Positions 43,942 through 53,415 of a stretch of DNA of 64,000 bases are shown in pieces. Source of the DNA: Duganella sp. CF458 (GTDB taxonomy: Bacteria > Pseudomonadota > Gammaproteobacteria > Burkholderiales > Burkholderiaceae_D). Under the pieces are notes generated by a model. That model was not told the origin of the DNA. It saw only the letters and a list, made by a program, of their open reading frames with translations, and searched no databases. How positions within the stretch are numbered: the stretch's first letter is position 1; the number at the start of each line of letters is the position of its first letter. The stretch spans positions 1 through 64,000 of the forward strand of contig NZ_FOOF01000015.1 of the NCBI RefSeq assembly GCF_900113115.1, given 5' to 3'. The position numbers were made by a program, and so were the translations under genes.

Positions 43942-44605
43942 ACAGCGCGGCGCCGCGCTGTTGACGCTCCTGCTGATCGCCACAGTGGCGATGGCGGCAG
44001 TCCTGCTCTCCGCGTTCGGCGGCAGCGGCGTGGAACGGGCACGCGAGCAACGCACCTATGCCCTGCTGGCGCAAGCCAGCGAGGCCCTGGTCGGCTTTGC
44101 AGCGACCCACGGGCGCCTGCCGCGCCCCACAGCGGCGGCCGAGCCGTCCGGGCGCGAACGCACCACACCCTGCGCCACAGAGGCCGACTGCACCGGGCTC
44201 CTGCCCTGGATGGACCTGGGCCTGCCGGCGCTAGACAACTGGGGTCACCCATTGCGTTACAGCGTAACACCTGGCTTTACCGTCGCGCCGCTGGCACGGA
44301 CCGCGCTCATTGCCGGCAAACGGGTGCTGTCGCGCGATGCGAACGGCATCCTGTTCTTCGTCGCCGGCCAGGAAGCATGCTCGCTGGCCGCGCAATGCGC
44401 GCCAGCCATCGTCCTCTCGCGCGGGCGCAGCGACGCGGCGGACAGCCAGGACGAAACGGGCAACCTGCTGGCCGATGCCAACTTCATGCAACGTCCGCGC
44501 AGCGCCGAATCGAACGCCCCGGGCGGCGCTTTCGACGACCTGCTCGTCATCGTGCCGCTGAACACGCTCTACGAAAGGATGGCCGCCGCCAAGACCCTGC
44601 CATGA
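43925..44605 (+). CDS. PilX/GspK-like pilin of the second system
   Basis: A 226-residue pilin-like protein. After the leader MKRHVRQRG comes AALLTLLLIATVAMAAVLLSA, a prepilin helix without Glu at position 5, as in PilX, MshP and GspK. The ectodomain has the pattern LVGFAATHGRLPRP, CATEADCTGLLPWMDLGLPALDNWGHPLRYSVT and FDDLLVIVPLNTLYERM, which is shared with the next gene. It overlaps the previous gene by 17 bases and the next by 4. Confidence 0.75.
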   Translation: MKRHVRQRGAALLTLLLIATVAMAAVLLSAFGGSGVERAREQRTYALLAQASEALVGFAATHGRLPRPTAAAEPSGRERTTPCATEADCTGLLPWMDLGLPALDNWGHPLRYSVTPGFTVAPLARTALIAGKRVLSRDANGILFFVAGQEACSLAAQCAPAIVLSRGRSDAADSQDETGNLLADANFMQRPRSAESNAPGGAFDDLLVIVPLNTLYERMAAAKTLP

Positions 44606-45303
44606 GAAAGCATGCAGCCTTCACCCTGGTTGAAATGGCGATTGTGCTGGTCATCGTCGGGCTGCTGCTGGGCGGTATGCTGGCACCGCTGTCGGCGCAG
44701 ATGGAGCAGCGCCGGGCCGCCGACACGGCCAAGGCACTGGAAGAGGCGCGCGACGCGCTGGCAGGATTCGCCGCCCGCAACGGCTACCTGCCCTGCCCCG
44801 CGATCTCCGCCTGGAACGGCCTGGAGGACCGCAGCGGGACCCGCTGCGGCAATGAACGCCGCCTCGGCTTCCTGCCATGGGCCACCCTGGGCCTGCCCAA
44901 ACTCGACGCCTGGCAGCATCTCTACGTGTACAGCGTCACCCCGGCCTTCAGCGACAGTGGCGTGCCCTTCCGCCTCAGCACACCGCGCGACATCACCATC
45001 GCCAGCCGCGATGCCGGCGGCGCGCTGGTGCCTGCCAGCGCCGAAAACGACATCCCGGCCGTTGTGCTGTCGCAAGGGCGCAACGGCTTCGGCGCGTTCA
45101 GCGACGCCGGGGTGCAGGCCGCCGACATGGGCCAGGCGAATGTCGACGAAAAGACCAACTTCCAGGCGGACGGCCGCATGTTCATTGCGCGCGACCGGGC
45201 CGACAACCCGGCCGCCGCGGGCGGCGCCTACGACGACATCGTGGTCTGGTTGTCGCCCAATATCCTGTTCAACCGAATGCTCGCAGCCCAAAGGCTGCCG
45301 TGA
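44602..45303 (+). CDS. Type IV pilin-like protein with Ala at the cleavage site
   Basis: A 233-residue prepilin. The ATG at 44602 overlaps the previous stop (ATGA). The helix FTLVEMAIVLVIVGLLLGGML has Glu at +5, but the residue before Phe is Ala (MRKHAA|FTL) rather than the usual Gly. The ectodomain is homologous to that of the preceding gene: LAGFAARNGYLPCP, GTRCGNERRLGFLPWATLGLPKLDAWQHLYVYSVT, FDDIV-like YDDIVVWLSPNILFNRML. A cysteine pair may form a disulfide. Confidence 0.8.
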   Translation: MRKHAAFTLVEMAIVLVIVGLLLGGMLAPLSAQMEQRRAADTAKALEEARDALAGFAARNGYLPCPAISAWNGLEDRSGTRCGNERRLGFLPWATLGLPKLDAWQHLYVYSVTPAFSDSGVPFRLSTPRDITIASRDAGGALVPASAENDIPAVVLSQGRNGFGAFSDAGVQAADMGQANVDEKTNFQADGRMFIARDRADNPAAAGGAYDDIVVWLSPNILFNRMLAAQRLP

Positions 45304-45325
45304 CATGCAAACCAAGGAGAGCGCC

Positions 45326-45874
45326 ATGAGACACCGCGGCTTTACCCTCGTTGAAATCGCCATCGTCCTGGTCATCATCGGCCTGCTGCTCGGGGGCGTG
45401 CTGAAAGGACAGGCCCTGATCGACAGCGCCAAGGTGAAAAGCATCATCCAGCAGGCCACCGCCTTGCAGGCCGCCGTCAACGCCTACCAGGACCGTTTCC
45501 GCGCCCTGCCCGGCGACGATGTCCTGGCCAGCACCCACGTCCCCGGAGCGGCCGGCAACGGCAATGGCGACGGCCAGATCACGGAGTACCAGCTGGCGCC
45601 GCAGCACCTGGCCATGGCCGGACTGATCACCGGTTCCTACAACGGCACCACGGACTTCATGACCAGCGCCCAGGGCGGCGCCGTGTACATCTACAACGAC
45701 GTAGTGGGCGGCCGGGGCGGCAACGGCATCCGCTTCGACAACCTGCCGGACACCTTCGCGGAGCAGATCGACGCCAAGCTGGATGATGGCAAACCCGATT
45801 CCGGCAACGTGCGCGCGACTGGGCCTTATACTAATAACGGAACCATCATTACGCGCCTCGCAATCTTCTTCTGA
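45326..45874 (+). CDS. Type IV pilin-like protein, probable main pilin of the second system
   Basis: A 182-residue prepilin with a very short leader, MRHRG|FTLVEIAIVLVIIGLLLGG (Glu at +5). The ATG at 45326 is chosen over one at 45305 because AAGGAGA lies 5 bases upstream. The ectodomain begins KSIIQQATALQAAVNAYQDRFRALPGDD and has no cysteine pair. With the strongest ribosome binding site of the operon and the most canonical signal, it may be the most abundant pilin. It is the last gene of the cluster. Confidence 0.82.
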   Translation: MRHRGFTLVEIAIVLVIIGLLLGGVLKGQALIDSAKVKSIIQQATALQAAVNAYQDRFRALPGDDVLASTHVPGAAGNGNGDGQITEYQLAPQHLAMAGLITGSYNGTTDFMTSAQGGAVYIYNDVVGGRGGNGIRFDNLPDTFAEQIDAKLDDGKPDSGNVRATGPYTNNGTIITRLAIFF

Positions 45875-45880
45875 AAGCCT

Positions 45881-46606
45881 ATGACAGCAAACCCTGAACG
45901 GCGCCGCGTCTTCCTGATGCGGCATGGCAGCGTCACATACTTCGACGAAGCCGGCAAACCCCATCTGCCGGAAACCGTGCCCCTGAACGAAGCGGGCCGT
46001 GCGCAGGCCGCCGCCGCCGGCCAGGCCTTTGCCGCCGATGGCATCCGGTTCGACCGGGTCATCGTCTCCGGCCTGCCGCGCACCGTTGAAACCGCGCTGC
46101 GCGTGCTGGCCCAAACCGGGCAGCAGATCGAGCTTGAATCCTGGCCCGAGCTGGCCGAAATCCGGGGCGGCAAGCTGTCCGGCATCCCGGACGACCAGTT
46201 GCGCGAAGCCTTCACCGGCGCCTTCGAAGGCGTGGTGCCGGAACAGCGCCGCTTCCTGGGCGGCGAGTCGGTGGGGGAACTGATGGACCGCATCCACCCC
46301 GCCATCGCCAGGCTGCTTGCCGACGAAAGCTGGGACACGGTGCTGCTGGTGCTGCACGGCGGCGTCAATCGCGCCATCCTGTCCTACGCCCTGACCGGCG
46401 GCCAGCGCCTGTTCCTCGGCAACCTGTCGCAGGCCGCCGGCTGCATCAATGCGCTGGACGTGGGCCAGGCGCGACACGACTGGATCGTGCGCTTTTCGAA
46501 CTACGCCCCGGCCGCGCCCCTGCACAGCGCGACCCGCAGCACGACGATGGAACAGCTGTTCAACGAATACGCCAAATCGCGCTTGCCTTCCCGCCCACAA
46601 AAATAG
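45881..46606 (+). CDS. Histidine phosphatase family protein
   Basis: A 241-residue cytoplasmic protein of the phosphoglycerate-mutase-like branch. The N-terminal catalytic motif is FLMRHGSVTYF (Arg14-His15-Gly16), with VSGLPRTVETAL and the second catalytic His in VLLVLHGGVNRAILSYAL. The substrate is unknown. It is followed by a kinase-like phosphotransferase and an acyl-CoA dehydrogenase, but an operator-like palindrome lies between it and them. Its start is 6 bases after the pilin stop, so it may be read from the pilin operon. Confidence 0.88.
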   Translation: MTANPERRRVFLMRHGSVTYFDEAGKPHLPETVPLNEAGRAQAAAAGQAFAADGIRFDRVIVSGLPRTVETALRVLAQTGQQIELESWPELAEIRGGKLSGIPDDQLREAFTGAFEGVVPEQRRFLGGESVGELMDRIHPAIARLLADESWDTVLLVLHGGVNRAILSYALTGGQRLFLGNLSQAAGCINALDVGQARHDWIVRFSNYAPAAPLHSATRSTTMEQLFNEYAKSRLPSRPQK

Positions 46607-46620
46607 TACGATCGTTCGAA
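46603..46620. promoter_or_regulatory. Operator-like palindrome upstream of the acyl-CoA module (left copy)
   Basis: ATAGTACGATCGTTCGAA, centred on the perfect palindrome ACGATCGT, lies 10 bases before the phosphotransferase ATG. A matching 18-base site (13 of 18 identical) lies at 57184-57201 upstream of another acyl-CoA dehydrogenase. The form suits a TetR-family repressor; no such gene is in the window. Confidence 0.55.
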
Positions 46621-46630
46621 AGGAGGCAAT

Positions 46631-47701
46631 ATGTTCGAAGAATTCATGGGCACCAAGGAAGTGTCGGAGCGCCACCGTTTCGATAGCGCCGCACTGGACG
46701 CATACCTGCGCCGGAACGTGGCAGGCTATCCGCAAGGCGAATTGAAGGTCGAGCAATTCAAGGGCGGCCAATCGAATCCCACCTTCAAGCTGTCGATCGG
46801 CGGCCAGGACTATGTGTTGCGCACCAAGCCCGCGCCGGCTGCCAAGCTGCTGCCCTCCGCCCATGCGATCGAACGTGAATTCCGCGTGATGGATGCGCTG
46901 CACAAGGCCGGCTTCCCGGCCGCGCGCCAATATTGCCTGTGCATGGACGAAGACGTGATCGGCCGTGCCTTCTACGTGATGCAATTCGTCGAAGGCCGCG
47001 TGCTGTGGGACCAGGCCCTGCCTGGCATGATCCCATCCGAACGCGCGGCGATCTACGACGAACTGAATCGCGTCATTGCGCAGCTGCACACCATCGACTA
47101 CAACGCCATCGGGCTTGGCGATTACGGCAAGCCGGGCAACTACTTCCAGCGCCAGATCGAGCGCTGGACCAGGCAATACAAGGCATCGGAAACCGAGACC
47201 ATTGAAGCGATGGACCAGCTGATCGCCTGGCTGCCGGCCAATATCCCGCCTGGTGAAGACACCGCCATCGTGCACGGCGACTATCGCCTGGACAACATGA
47301 TCTTCCATCCGACCGAGCCGCGCATCCTGGCGGTATTGGACTGGGAGCTGTCCACGCTGGGGCACCCGTTTGCGGACTTCAGCTACCACTGCATGAGCTG
47401 GCACATCGAGCCGGGAAAATTCCGCGGCATCGCCGGCCTGGACCTGAAGGCGCTGGGCATTCCATCGCAGCGCGAATACATTGCGCGCTACGCCGAGCGC
47501 ACCGGCAAGGCGATCCGCCTGGAGGACTTCAACTTCTACCTGGCCTTCAATATGTTCCGCCTGGCCAGCATCATGCAGGGCATCATGAAACGCTACGTGG
47601 ACGGCACCGCTGCCAGCGCGCAGGCGCTGGAATCCGGCAAACTGGCGCGCCCGATGGCAACCATGGGTTGGGCTTACGCCCAGGGCAAGGCAATCGATTA
47701 A
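46631..47701 (+). CDS. APH-fold phosphotransferase paired with acyl-CoA dehydrogenase
   Basis: A 356-residue protein of the choline/aminoglycoside kinase fold, of the subgroup found beside or fused to acyl-CoA dehydrogenases (as in ACAD10/ACAD11). Motifs are VEQFKGGQSNPTFKLSIGGQDYVLRTKP, the catalytic loop HGDYRLDN with Asp217, and AVLDWELSTLGHPFAD with Asp237. Relatives phosphorylate 4-hydroxyacyl-CoA or similar hydroxy-acids so that the dehydrogenase partner can proceed. A strong AAAGGAGG precedes the start. The acyl-CoA dehydrogenase begins 9 bases downstream. Confidence 0.9.
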   Translation: MFEEFMGTKEVSERHRFDSAALDAYLRRNVAGYPQGELKVEQFKGGQSNPTFKLSIGGQDYVLRTKPAPAAKLLPSAHAIEREFRVMDALHKAGFPAARQYCLCMDEDVIGRAFYVMQFVEGRVLWDQALPGMIPSERAAIYDELNRVIAQLHTIDYNAIGLGDYGKPGNYFQRQIERWTRQYKASETETIEAMDQLIAWLPANIPPGEDTAIVHGDYRLDNMIFHPTEPRILAVLDWELSTLGHPFADFSYHCMSWHIEPGKFRGIAGLDLKALGIPSQREYIARYAERTGKAIRLEDFNFYLAFNMFRLASIMQGIMKRYVDGTAASAQALESGKLARPMATMGWAYAQGKAID

Positions 47702-47710
47702 GGAACCGGC

Positions 47711-48943
47711 ATGGACTTCGACTATTCCCCGCGCACCAAGCAATTGCAGGCGCGCCTGCTGGCCTTCATGGACCAGCATATCTACCCGAACGAACAAGCT
47801 TTCCACCAGGAGGTGGACCGCAACGGCCGCGAACAAGGCAACCGCTGGATGCCCACCGAGCTGATCGAGCGCCTCAAGCCGCTGGCCCGCGATGAGGGTC
47901 TGTGGAACCTGTTCCTGCCCCGTTCCAGCCGCGCGCCGGAAGGCTTGTCCAACCTCGATTACGCGCCGCTGTGCGAGATCATGGGCCGCGTGTCCTGGGC
48001 GGCAGAGGTGTTCAACTGCTCGGCCCCCGACACCGGCAATATGGAAACGCTGGAGCGCTACGGCACGGAAGAACACAAGCAACGCTGGCTCGAACCGCTG
48101 CTGCGCGGCGAGATCCGCTCCGCCTTCGCCATGACCGAACCGGCGGTGGCCTCGTCCGATGCGACCAATATCGAAACCCGCATCGAACGCGATGGCGAGC
48201 AGTATGTGATCAACGGCCGCAAATGGTGGATTTCCGGCGCCGGCGATCCGCGCTGCCAGGTCTACATCACCATGGGCAAAACCGATTTCGACGCGCCGCG
48301 CCATGCGCAGCAGTCGATGATCCTGGTGCCGGCCGACACGCCGGGCCTGACTGTGTTGCGTCCTTTGCCGGTGTTCGGCTATGACGACGCGCCGCACGGG
48401 CATTGCGAAATGGTGTTCGAAAACGTGCGCGTGCCGGCCTCGAACATCCTGCTGGGCGAAGGCCGCGGCTTCGAAATCGCCCAGGGCCGCCTGGGTCCGG
48501 GCCGTATCCACCACTGCATGCGCGCCATCGGCGTCGCCGAGCGCGCGCTGGAACTGATGGTGCAACGCCTGACGTCGAGGATTGCATTTGGCAAGCGGCT
48601 GTCCGACCAGGGCGTGTGGCGCGAACGCATCGCCGAATCGCGCATCAGGATCGACACCGCGCGGCTGCTAACCCTGAAAGCGGCCTATATGATGGACACG
48701 GCCGGCAACAAGGTGGCCCAGTCCGAAATCGCCATGATCAAGGTGTTGGCGCCCAACGTCGCGCAACAGGTGCTGGATTGGGCCATCCAGGCCCACGGGG
48801 CGGCCGGTGTGTCGGACGATTTCCCGCTGGCCTACCAGTGGGCCGGCAACCGCACCCTGCGCCTGGCCGACGGCCCGGACGAAGTGCATCGCAACGCCAT
48901 TGCCAAACTGGAAATTGCGCGCTTCTCGTCTACGACAAGCTAA
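47711..48943 (+). CDS. Acyl-CoA dehydrogenase (ACAD10/11-type partner)
   Basis: A 410-residue FAD-dependent acyl-CoA dehydrogenase. Family segments are [75 protein letters not shown], and [35 protein letters not shown] near the C-terminus. This subgroup regularly pairs with the APH-fold protein just upstream, and the two probably act on a hydroxylated or branched acyl-CoA. The histidine kinase gene starts 41 bases downstream. Confidence 0.92.
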   Translation: MDFDYSPRTKQLQARLLAFMDQHIYPNEQAFHQEVDRNGREQGNRWMPTELIERLKPLARDEGLWNLFLPRSSRAPEGLSNLDYAPLCEIMGRVSWAAEVFNCSAPDTGNMETLERYGTEEHKQRWLEPLLRGEIRSAFAMTEPAVASSDATNIETRIERDGEQYVINGRKWWISGAGDPRCQVYITMGKTDFDAPRHAQQSMILVPADTPGLTVLRPLPVFGYDDAPHGHCEMVFENVRVPASNILLGEGRGFEIAQGRLGPGRIHHCMRAIGVAERALELMVQRLTSRIAFGKRLSDQGVWRERIAESRIRIDTARLLTLKAAYMMDTAGNKVAQSEIAMIKVLAPNVAQQVLDWAIQAHGAAGVSDDFPLAYQWAGNRTLRLADGPDEVHRNAIAKLEIARFSSTTS

Positions 48944-48984
48944 GCTATCATCATCCTGCAGTCACTCTTCCGAAAGGATGTGCC

Positions 48985-51900
48985 GTGCAGGACGAATCGA
49001 GCAAGCCCTTGCCGCCGTTGCGGTCGCAGATCGCGCTGCTGGCTGCGGCCTGCGCCGCGCCTACGCTACTGGCGGTGGCCCTGCTGCTGGTGTACTTCCA
49101 GCAGCGCGACCTGGGCCGCGCGGAGTTGCAACTCCAGCGCATTGCGCGCGCGACGGCGGCCATCCTGGACCGCCAGTTGCTGGCAGCGGAAGCGGCCGCC
49201 ATTTCACTGGCTAGCGGCCCCAGTGCCCGCAACGGCGACCTGGTGGCACTGCGCAGCCAGGCTACCGGCGCCCTGCCATCGACCTTGCCCTACCAGTCGC
49301 ACGTCGTTTTCACGGATAGCGGCGCAGCGCAGCTCATTGCCGGCAATGCCATGCCCATCGACCGCGCCGCCAACGCGGCCCGCATCAAGTTCGCGCCCAA
49401 CGCGCGATCCGCCGTCAGCCTGTTGCGCGCGAACGGCAAGGAGCCGGCCCACCTGGCAGTCGACGTGCCGGTCCAGCGCCCGGGCAAGCCCGCCGCCCTC
49501 AGTGTGCTGCTGCCGGCCGATGCGCTGGACAAGGTCGCCGAGGAGATGCAGCTGCCATCGGGCGCCGTGATCGCCGTGCTGGCGCCCAACGGGAATGTGG
49601 TGGCGCGCAGCCACGACGATGGCCGGGCAAGCGGGCAAGCTGCGGCCGATGCCTTGCATGGCCTGCCGCTGCAGGTCGGCTACCTGCGCGGCGCCGACAG
49701 CCCATGGAGTGTGTCCGTTGCCGCTCCGGCGCCAGGTGCGCTGGTCGCATTCGATGGCTTGGCTTTCGGGCTGACGGCCTTGCTGGCGGCACTGATATTG
49801 GCCGGCTTTGCCGCGGCGGCTTTGGCCGCACGCCGCATCGCAAGCTCGATCGAAGCGCTACACGCGCCGGCCCAAGCCCTGGCCAGCGGCGCGCCTATCG
49901 TCGCACCGCGCGTGTCCTTCCAGGAGGCGCGGCAGATCGGCGACACCCTGCTCCGCCTCGATCGCGACCTGACCCGTCACCGGCAGGACCTGGAGCGCGT
50001 GGTCGAAGAACGTACCCAGCAACTGGAAAATTCCAACGCCCTGCTGGAAACGATCTACGCCACCGCGCCGGTCGGCCTGAGTTTTGTCGATACCCGCTTG
50101 CGCATCCTGATGATCAACGACTACCTGGCCTCGATGAACGGCTTGGCGGTCAACGACCATATCGGGCGCCGCTTCGATGAAGTGATCAGCGACCGCGACC
50201 TGGCGGCACAGGTGAACCAGGCCTACCGCCGGGTGCTGGCCTCCGGCGAGGCGGTGTCCAACACCGAAATCACCGGTAGCACTGCGGCCAAGCCCGGCCG
50301 CAGCAGCCACTTCATCACCGGGTATTACCCTGTCTTCGGCGCCGACGGCGCGATGGTCGGGATTACCACCGTGCTGATGGATATCACCCAGCAGAAGGAC
50401 ACGGAAGCAGCCCTGCGCCAATCCAAGGCCCTGATCAAATCGGTGCTGGAGAACATGCCGGCCATGGTATTCGTCAAGGACGCCCAGCACCTGCGCTTCG
50501 AACTGCTCAACCGTCAAGGCGAACTGCTGCTCGGCCGACCGCGCGAAGACCTGCTCGGCAAAAGCGATCGCGATTTCTTCCCGCCCGAGCAGGCGGCTGC
50601 CTTCCAGGCGGCGGATCGCAAGGTGCTGGCATCCGAGCAGGAAATGGAGATCGCCGAAGAAGCGGTACGTATCGGCGCCGGGGAAATGCGCTACCTGACC
50701 ACCCGCAAGGTGGCGCTGCGCGACGAACGGGGCATTGCCACCCACCTGCTGGGCATTTCGCTCGACATCACGGACCGCAAGCGCGCCGACGAAGCGTTGC
50801 AGCAAACCTCCCTCAGCCTGGCCCGCAGCACCAACTTCCTGCATACGGTGACGGAAAACCTGCCAGGGCTGGTGGCGTACTGGGACGCGCAATTACGCTG
50901 CCATTTCGCCAACAAGTACTTCCTGGCCTGGTTTGGCAAGACGCTGGAACAAGCCATGGGCGAACCGATCGAACACGTGCTGCCGGCCGCCCTGCTGGAC
51001 CAGATCCGGCCGCACATCAATGCCGTGCTGAACGGCAGCCCGCAGCACTTCCTGCGCGAGCTGGAACTGCCGTCCGGCGAGCCGCGCTATACCTGGATCA
51101 ATTTCATTCCCGACCGTGGCGAATCGGGCGCCGTACGCGGCTTTTATGCCCTAGGCTCGGATGTTACTGAACTTAAGCGCGGCGAATTGAAATTGCAGGA
51201 GCTGAATGAACAACTGATGCGGGCACGCGACCGCGCCGAAGCCGCCAGCCGTGCCAAGAGCGAATTCGTGGCCAACATGAGCCATGAGATCCGCACCCCG
51301 ATGAATGCCATCACCGGGCTGGCGCGTTTGCTGGAAGAAGCGCCGCTGGAGCGGCGCGAACGCAGCTATGTCAGCAAGATCCAGCTTGCGACGCAAAGCC
51401 TGCTTGGCGTGGTCAACGATGTACTGGACTTCTCCAAGATCGAGGCCGGCCAGCTCCAGCTCGAACAAACGCGCTTCAACCTTGAGCAAATGCTGGCCGG
51501 GACCGCCGTGCTGGTCGCCAACGGCGCCTGGGACAAGGGCGTGGAACCGGTGTTCGACATCGCTCCCACACTGCCGGCCGACATGGTAGGCGATGCGATG
51601 CGCCTGCAGCAGGTGCTGCTCAACCTCCTGAGCAATGCCATCAAGTTCACCGAGCGCGGCGAAGTCGTGCTGGCCGTTCGCGAGGCGGCCGGCAGCGCCA
51701 ATTCCCTGACACTGGAATTCACCGTACGCGACACCGGGATCGGCATTCCGGCCGAACAGCAGCACCATATGTTCGACGCTTTCTCGCAAGGCGACAGCAG
51801 CACCAGCCGCCGCTATGGCGGCACGGGACTGGGGCTGGCCATCGCGCGCCGCCTGTCCGACCTGATGGGCGGCGTGATCACGGTGGAGAGCTCGCTGGGC

Positions 51901-53415
51901 CGCGGCTCGACCTTTCGCTTTACCTGCCCGCTGCAGCGCATTGCCGGCGGCGGAGCGCAGGAAGCGCCGGCCAGCCTGCGCGGGCTGACCGTGCTGGTGG
52001 TCGACGATAACGCCACCGTGCGCCAGGTGCTGCAGCGCACCGGCAAGGCGCTGCAATGGACCACCAGCGCCGTCTCCAATGCGCTCGAGGGCTTGCAAGC
52101 CCTGCGCGAGCGCCGCTATGACCTGCTGGTCCTGGACAGCGCGATGCCCGCCACCGACGGCATCGCCATGCTGGTGCAGGCGCGCGACGAGAACCTGCCG
52201 GTACCCAAGGTCGTCATGATGGCGTCGGAACGCTCCAGCGACGACCTGCAGCAATTGGCCGACAGCCTGCAGATCGACGCCGTGCTGGCCAAGCCATTCA
52301 CGCCATCGCGCCTGCGCGATGCGTCCCTGGCCGCCCTCACCGGCGCCAACCAGCCGGAGCAGCGCAGCAGCCACGCCGCCCTTTCCGGCAGCCTGGCCGG
52401 CATGCACGTGCTGCTGGTGGAAGACAATGAGATCAACCAGGAGATGGCCCGCTATATCCTGCTGGCCTGCGGCGCGCTGGTGGAAGTGGCATCCAACGGT
52501 GAGATTGCGCTGGACATGCTGCGCGACGACCCGCAGCGCTTCGATGCCGTGCTGATGGACCTGCAGATGCCTGTCATGGACGGCTACCGCGCCACCGAAT
52601 CGATCCGCTCCATGGGCCTGCGCAGCTTGCCCATCATCGCCATGACCGCCAATGTCATGCCGGAAGACCGCCTGCGCGCTATCGAGGCGGGAGTGGACGC
52701 GCATATTGCCAAGCCGATCGACGTCGACGAAATGATCGCCACGCTGACCCGTCTCGCGCCGCTGCATCCCGAGCTGGCCAGCACCAGCCAGCAAGGCCTG
52801 GCGCGCGGCGAACAGCGCAGCGACGGGTGTCCGGCCATGGTGCCGGGCATCGACCTGGAGGCCGCGCTGCGTCGCGTGGCAGGCAACTATGCCGCTTTTG
52901 CCGGACTGCTCAAACGCTTCGAAAATTCGCAGGGCGACGCCGTGCGGGAAGTGCGCGACTGCCTGGCGCAGGACAAGCGCTATGCCGCCACACGCGTGCT
53001 GCACCGGCTGAAAGGCGTGGCAGCCAACCTGGGCGCAACCGACGTGGCACGCCTCAGCGCGCAGGCGGAAGCGGCCGTCGCCGAGGGCCAGGACAGCTCC
53101 GCGGCCGCCCTGCTGCTGTCGCTGGAACAGGCGCTCGCGGTGGTGATCAACGCCGCGCGCGAGCTCCCGGTCCCGGTGCCTGCGGCCGCCGGCAGCGCCG
53201 CGGTTTCCAACCTGCCGCAAGCCCTGGGCGACCTGCAGATGCTGCTCAGGAACAGCAATATGCGCGCGCTGGCCGCTTTCAAGGCCCTCGGCCCGGCCCT
53301 TGAGCAACGCTGTCCCGACCTGCTGCCCGGCCTGGCCAATGCCATTGAAACACTCGACTTCACCGACGCCGAACAACGGCTGCAGGAAATCATGAAACGG
53401 GAGGAAACCGCATGA
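48985..53415 (+). CDS. Hybrid sensor histidine kinase with PAS, two REC and HPt domains
   Basis: A 1476-residue membrane kinase. GTG at 48985 is the best start (AAAGGA about 7 bases upstream). Domains in order: helix near 13-35, an extracytoplasmic sensor region to about 250, a second helix near 250-285, HAMP-like linker and coiled coil, three PAS domains near 350-735, HisKA with [11 protein letters not shown] (His767), HATPase with [17 protein letters not shown] and GGTGLGLA, a first REC with LVLDSAMP (Asp1051), a second REC with [11 protein letters not shown] (Asp1192), and a C-terminal HPt with HRLKG (His1340). It overlaps the diguanylate cyclase gene by 4 bases. The signal is unknown. Confidence 0.93.
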   Translation: MQDESSKPLPPLRSQIALLAAACAAPTLLAVALLLVYFQQRDLGRAELQLQRIARATAAILDRQLLAAEAAAISLASGPSARNGDLVALRSQATGALPSTLPYQSHVVFTDSGAAQLIAGNAMPIDRAANAARIKFAPNARSAVSLLRANGKEPAHLAVDVPVQRPGKPAALSVLLPADALDKVAEEMQLPSGAVIAVLAPNGNVVARSHDDGRASGQAAADALHGLPLQVGYLRGADSPWSVSVAAPAPGALVAFDGLAFGLTALLAALILAGFAAAALAARRIASSIEALHAPAQALASGAPIVAPRVSFQEARQIGDTLLRLDRDLTRHRQDLERVVEERTQQLENSNALLETIYATAPVGLSFVDTRLRILMINDYLASMNGLAVNDHIGRRFDEVISDRDLAAQVNQAYRRVLASGEAVSNTEITGSTAAKPGRSSHFITGYYPVFGADGAMVGITTVLMDITQQKDTEAALRQSKALIKSVLENMPAMVFVKDAQHLRFELLNRQGELLLGRPREDLLGKSDRDFFPPEQAAAFQAADRKVLASEQEMEIAEEAVRIGAGEMRYLTTRKVALRDERGIATHLLGISLDITDRKRADEALQQTSLSLARSTNFLHTVTENLPGLVAYWDAQLRCHFANKYFLAWFGKTLEQAMGEPIEHVLPAALLDQIRPHINAVLNGSPQHFLRELELPSGEPRYTWINFIPDRGESGAVRGFYALGSDVTELKRGELKLQELNEQLMRARDRAEAASRAKSEFVANMSHEIRTPMNAITGLARLLEEAPLERRERSYVSKIQLATQSLLGVVNDVLDFSKIEAGQLQLEQTRFNLEQMLAGTAVLVANGAWDKGVEPVFDIAPTLPADMVGDAMRLQQVLLNLLSNAIKFTERGEVVLAVREAAGSANSLTLEFTVRDTGIGIPAEQQHHMFDAFSQGDSSTSRRYGGTGLGLAIARRLSDLMGGVITVESSLGRGSTFRFTCPLQRIAGGGAQEAPASLRGLTVLVVDDNATVRQVLQRTGKALQWTTSAVSNALEGLQALRERRYDLLVLDSAMPATDGIAMLVQARDENLPVPKVVMMASERSSDDLQQLADSLQIDAVLAKPFTPSRLRDASLAALTGANQPEQRSSHAALSGSLAGMHVLLVEDNEINQEMARYILLACGALVEVASNGEIALDMLRDDPQRFDAVLMDLQMPVMDGYRATESIRSMGLRSLPIIAMTANVMPEDRLRAIEAGVDAHIAKPIDVDEMIATLTRLAPLHPELASTSQQGLARGEQRSDGCPAMVPGIDLEAALRRVAGNYAAFAGLLKRFENSQGDAVREVRDCLAQDKRYAATRVLHRLKGVAANLGATDVARLSAQAEAAVAEGQDSSAAALLLSLEQALAVVINAARELPVPVPAAAGSAAVSNLPQALGDLQMLLRNSNMRALAAFKALGPALEQRCPDLLPGLANAIETLDFTDAEQRLQEIMKREETA

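Noticed and set aside
45269-48565. Long minus-strand open frame of more than 1000 codons
   Set aside because: It lies antisense to the last two pilin genes, the histidine phosphatase, the phosphotransferase and part of the acyl-CoA dehydrogenase, all of which have clear motifs; long antisense frames are common in high-GC DNA.
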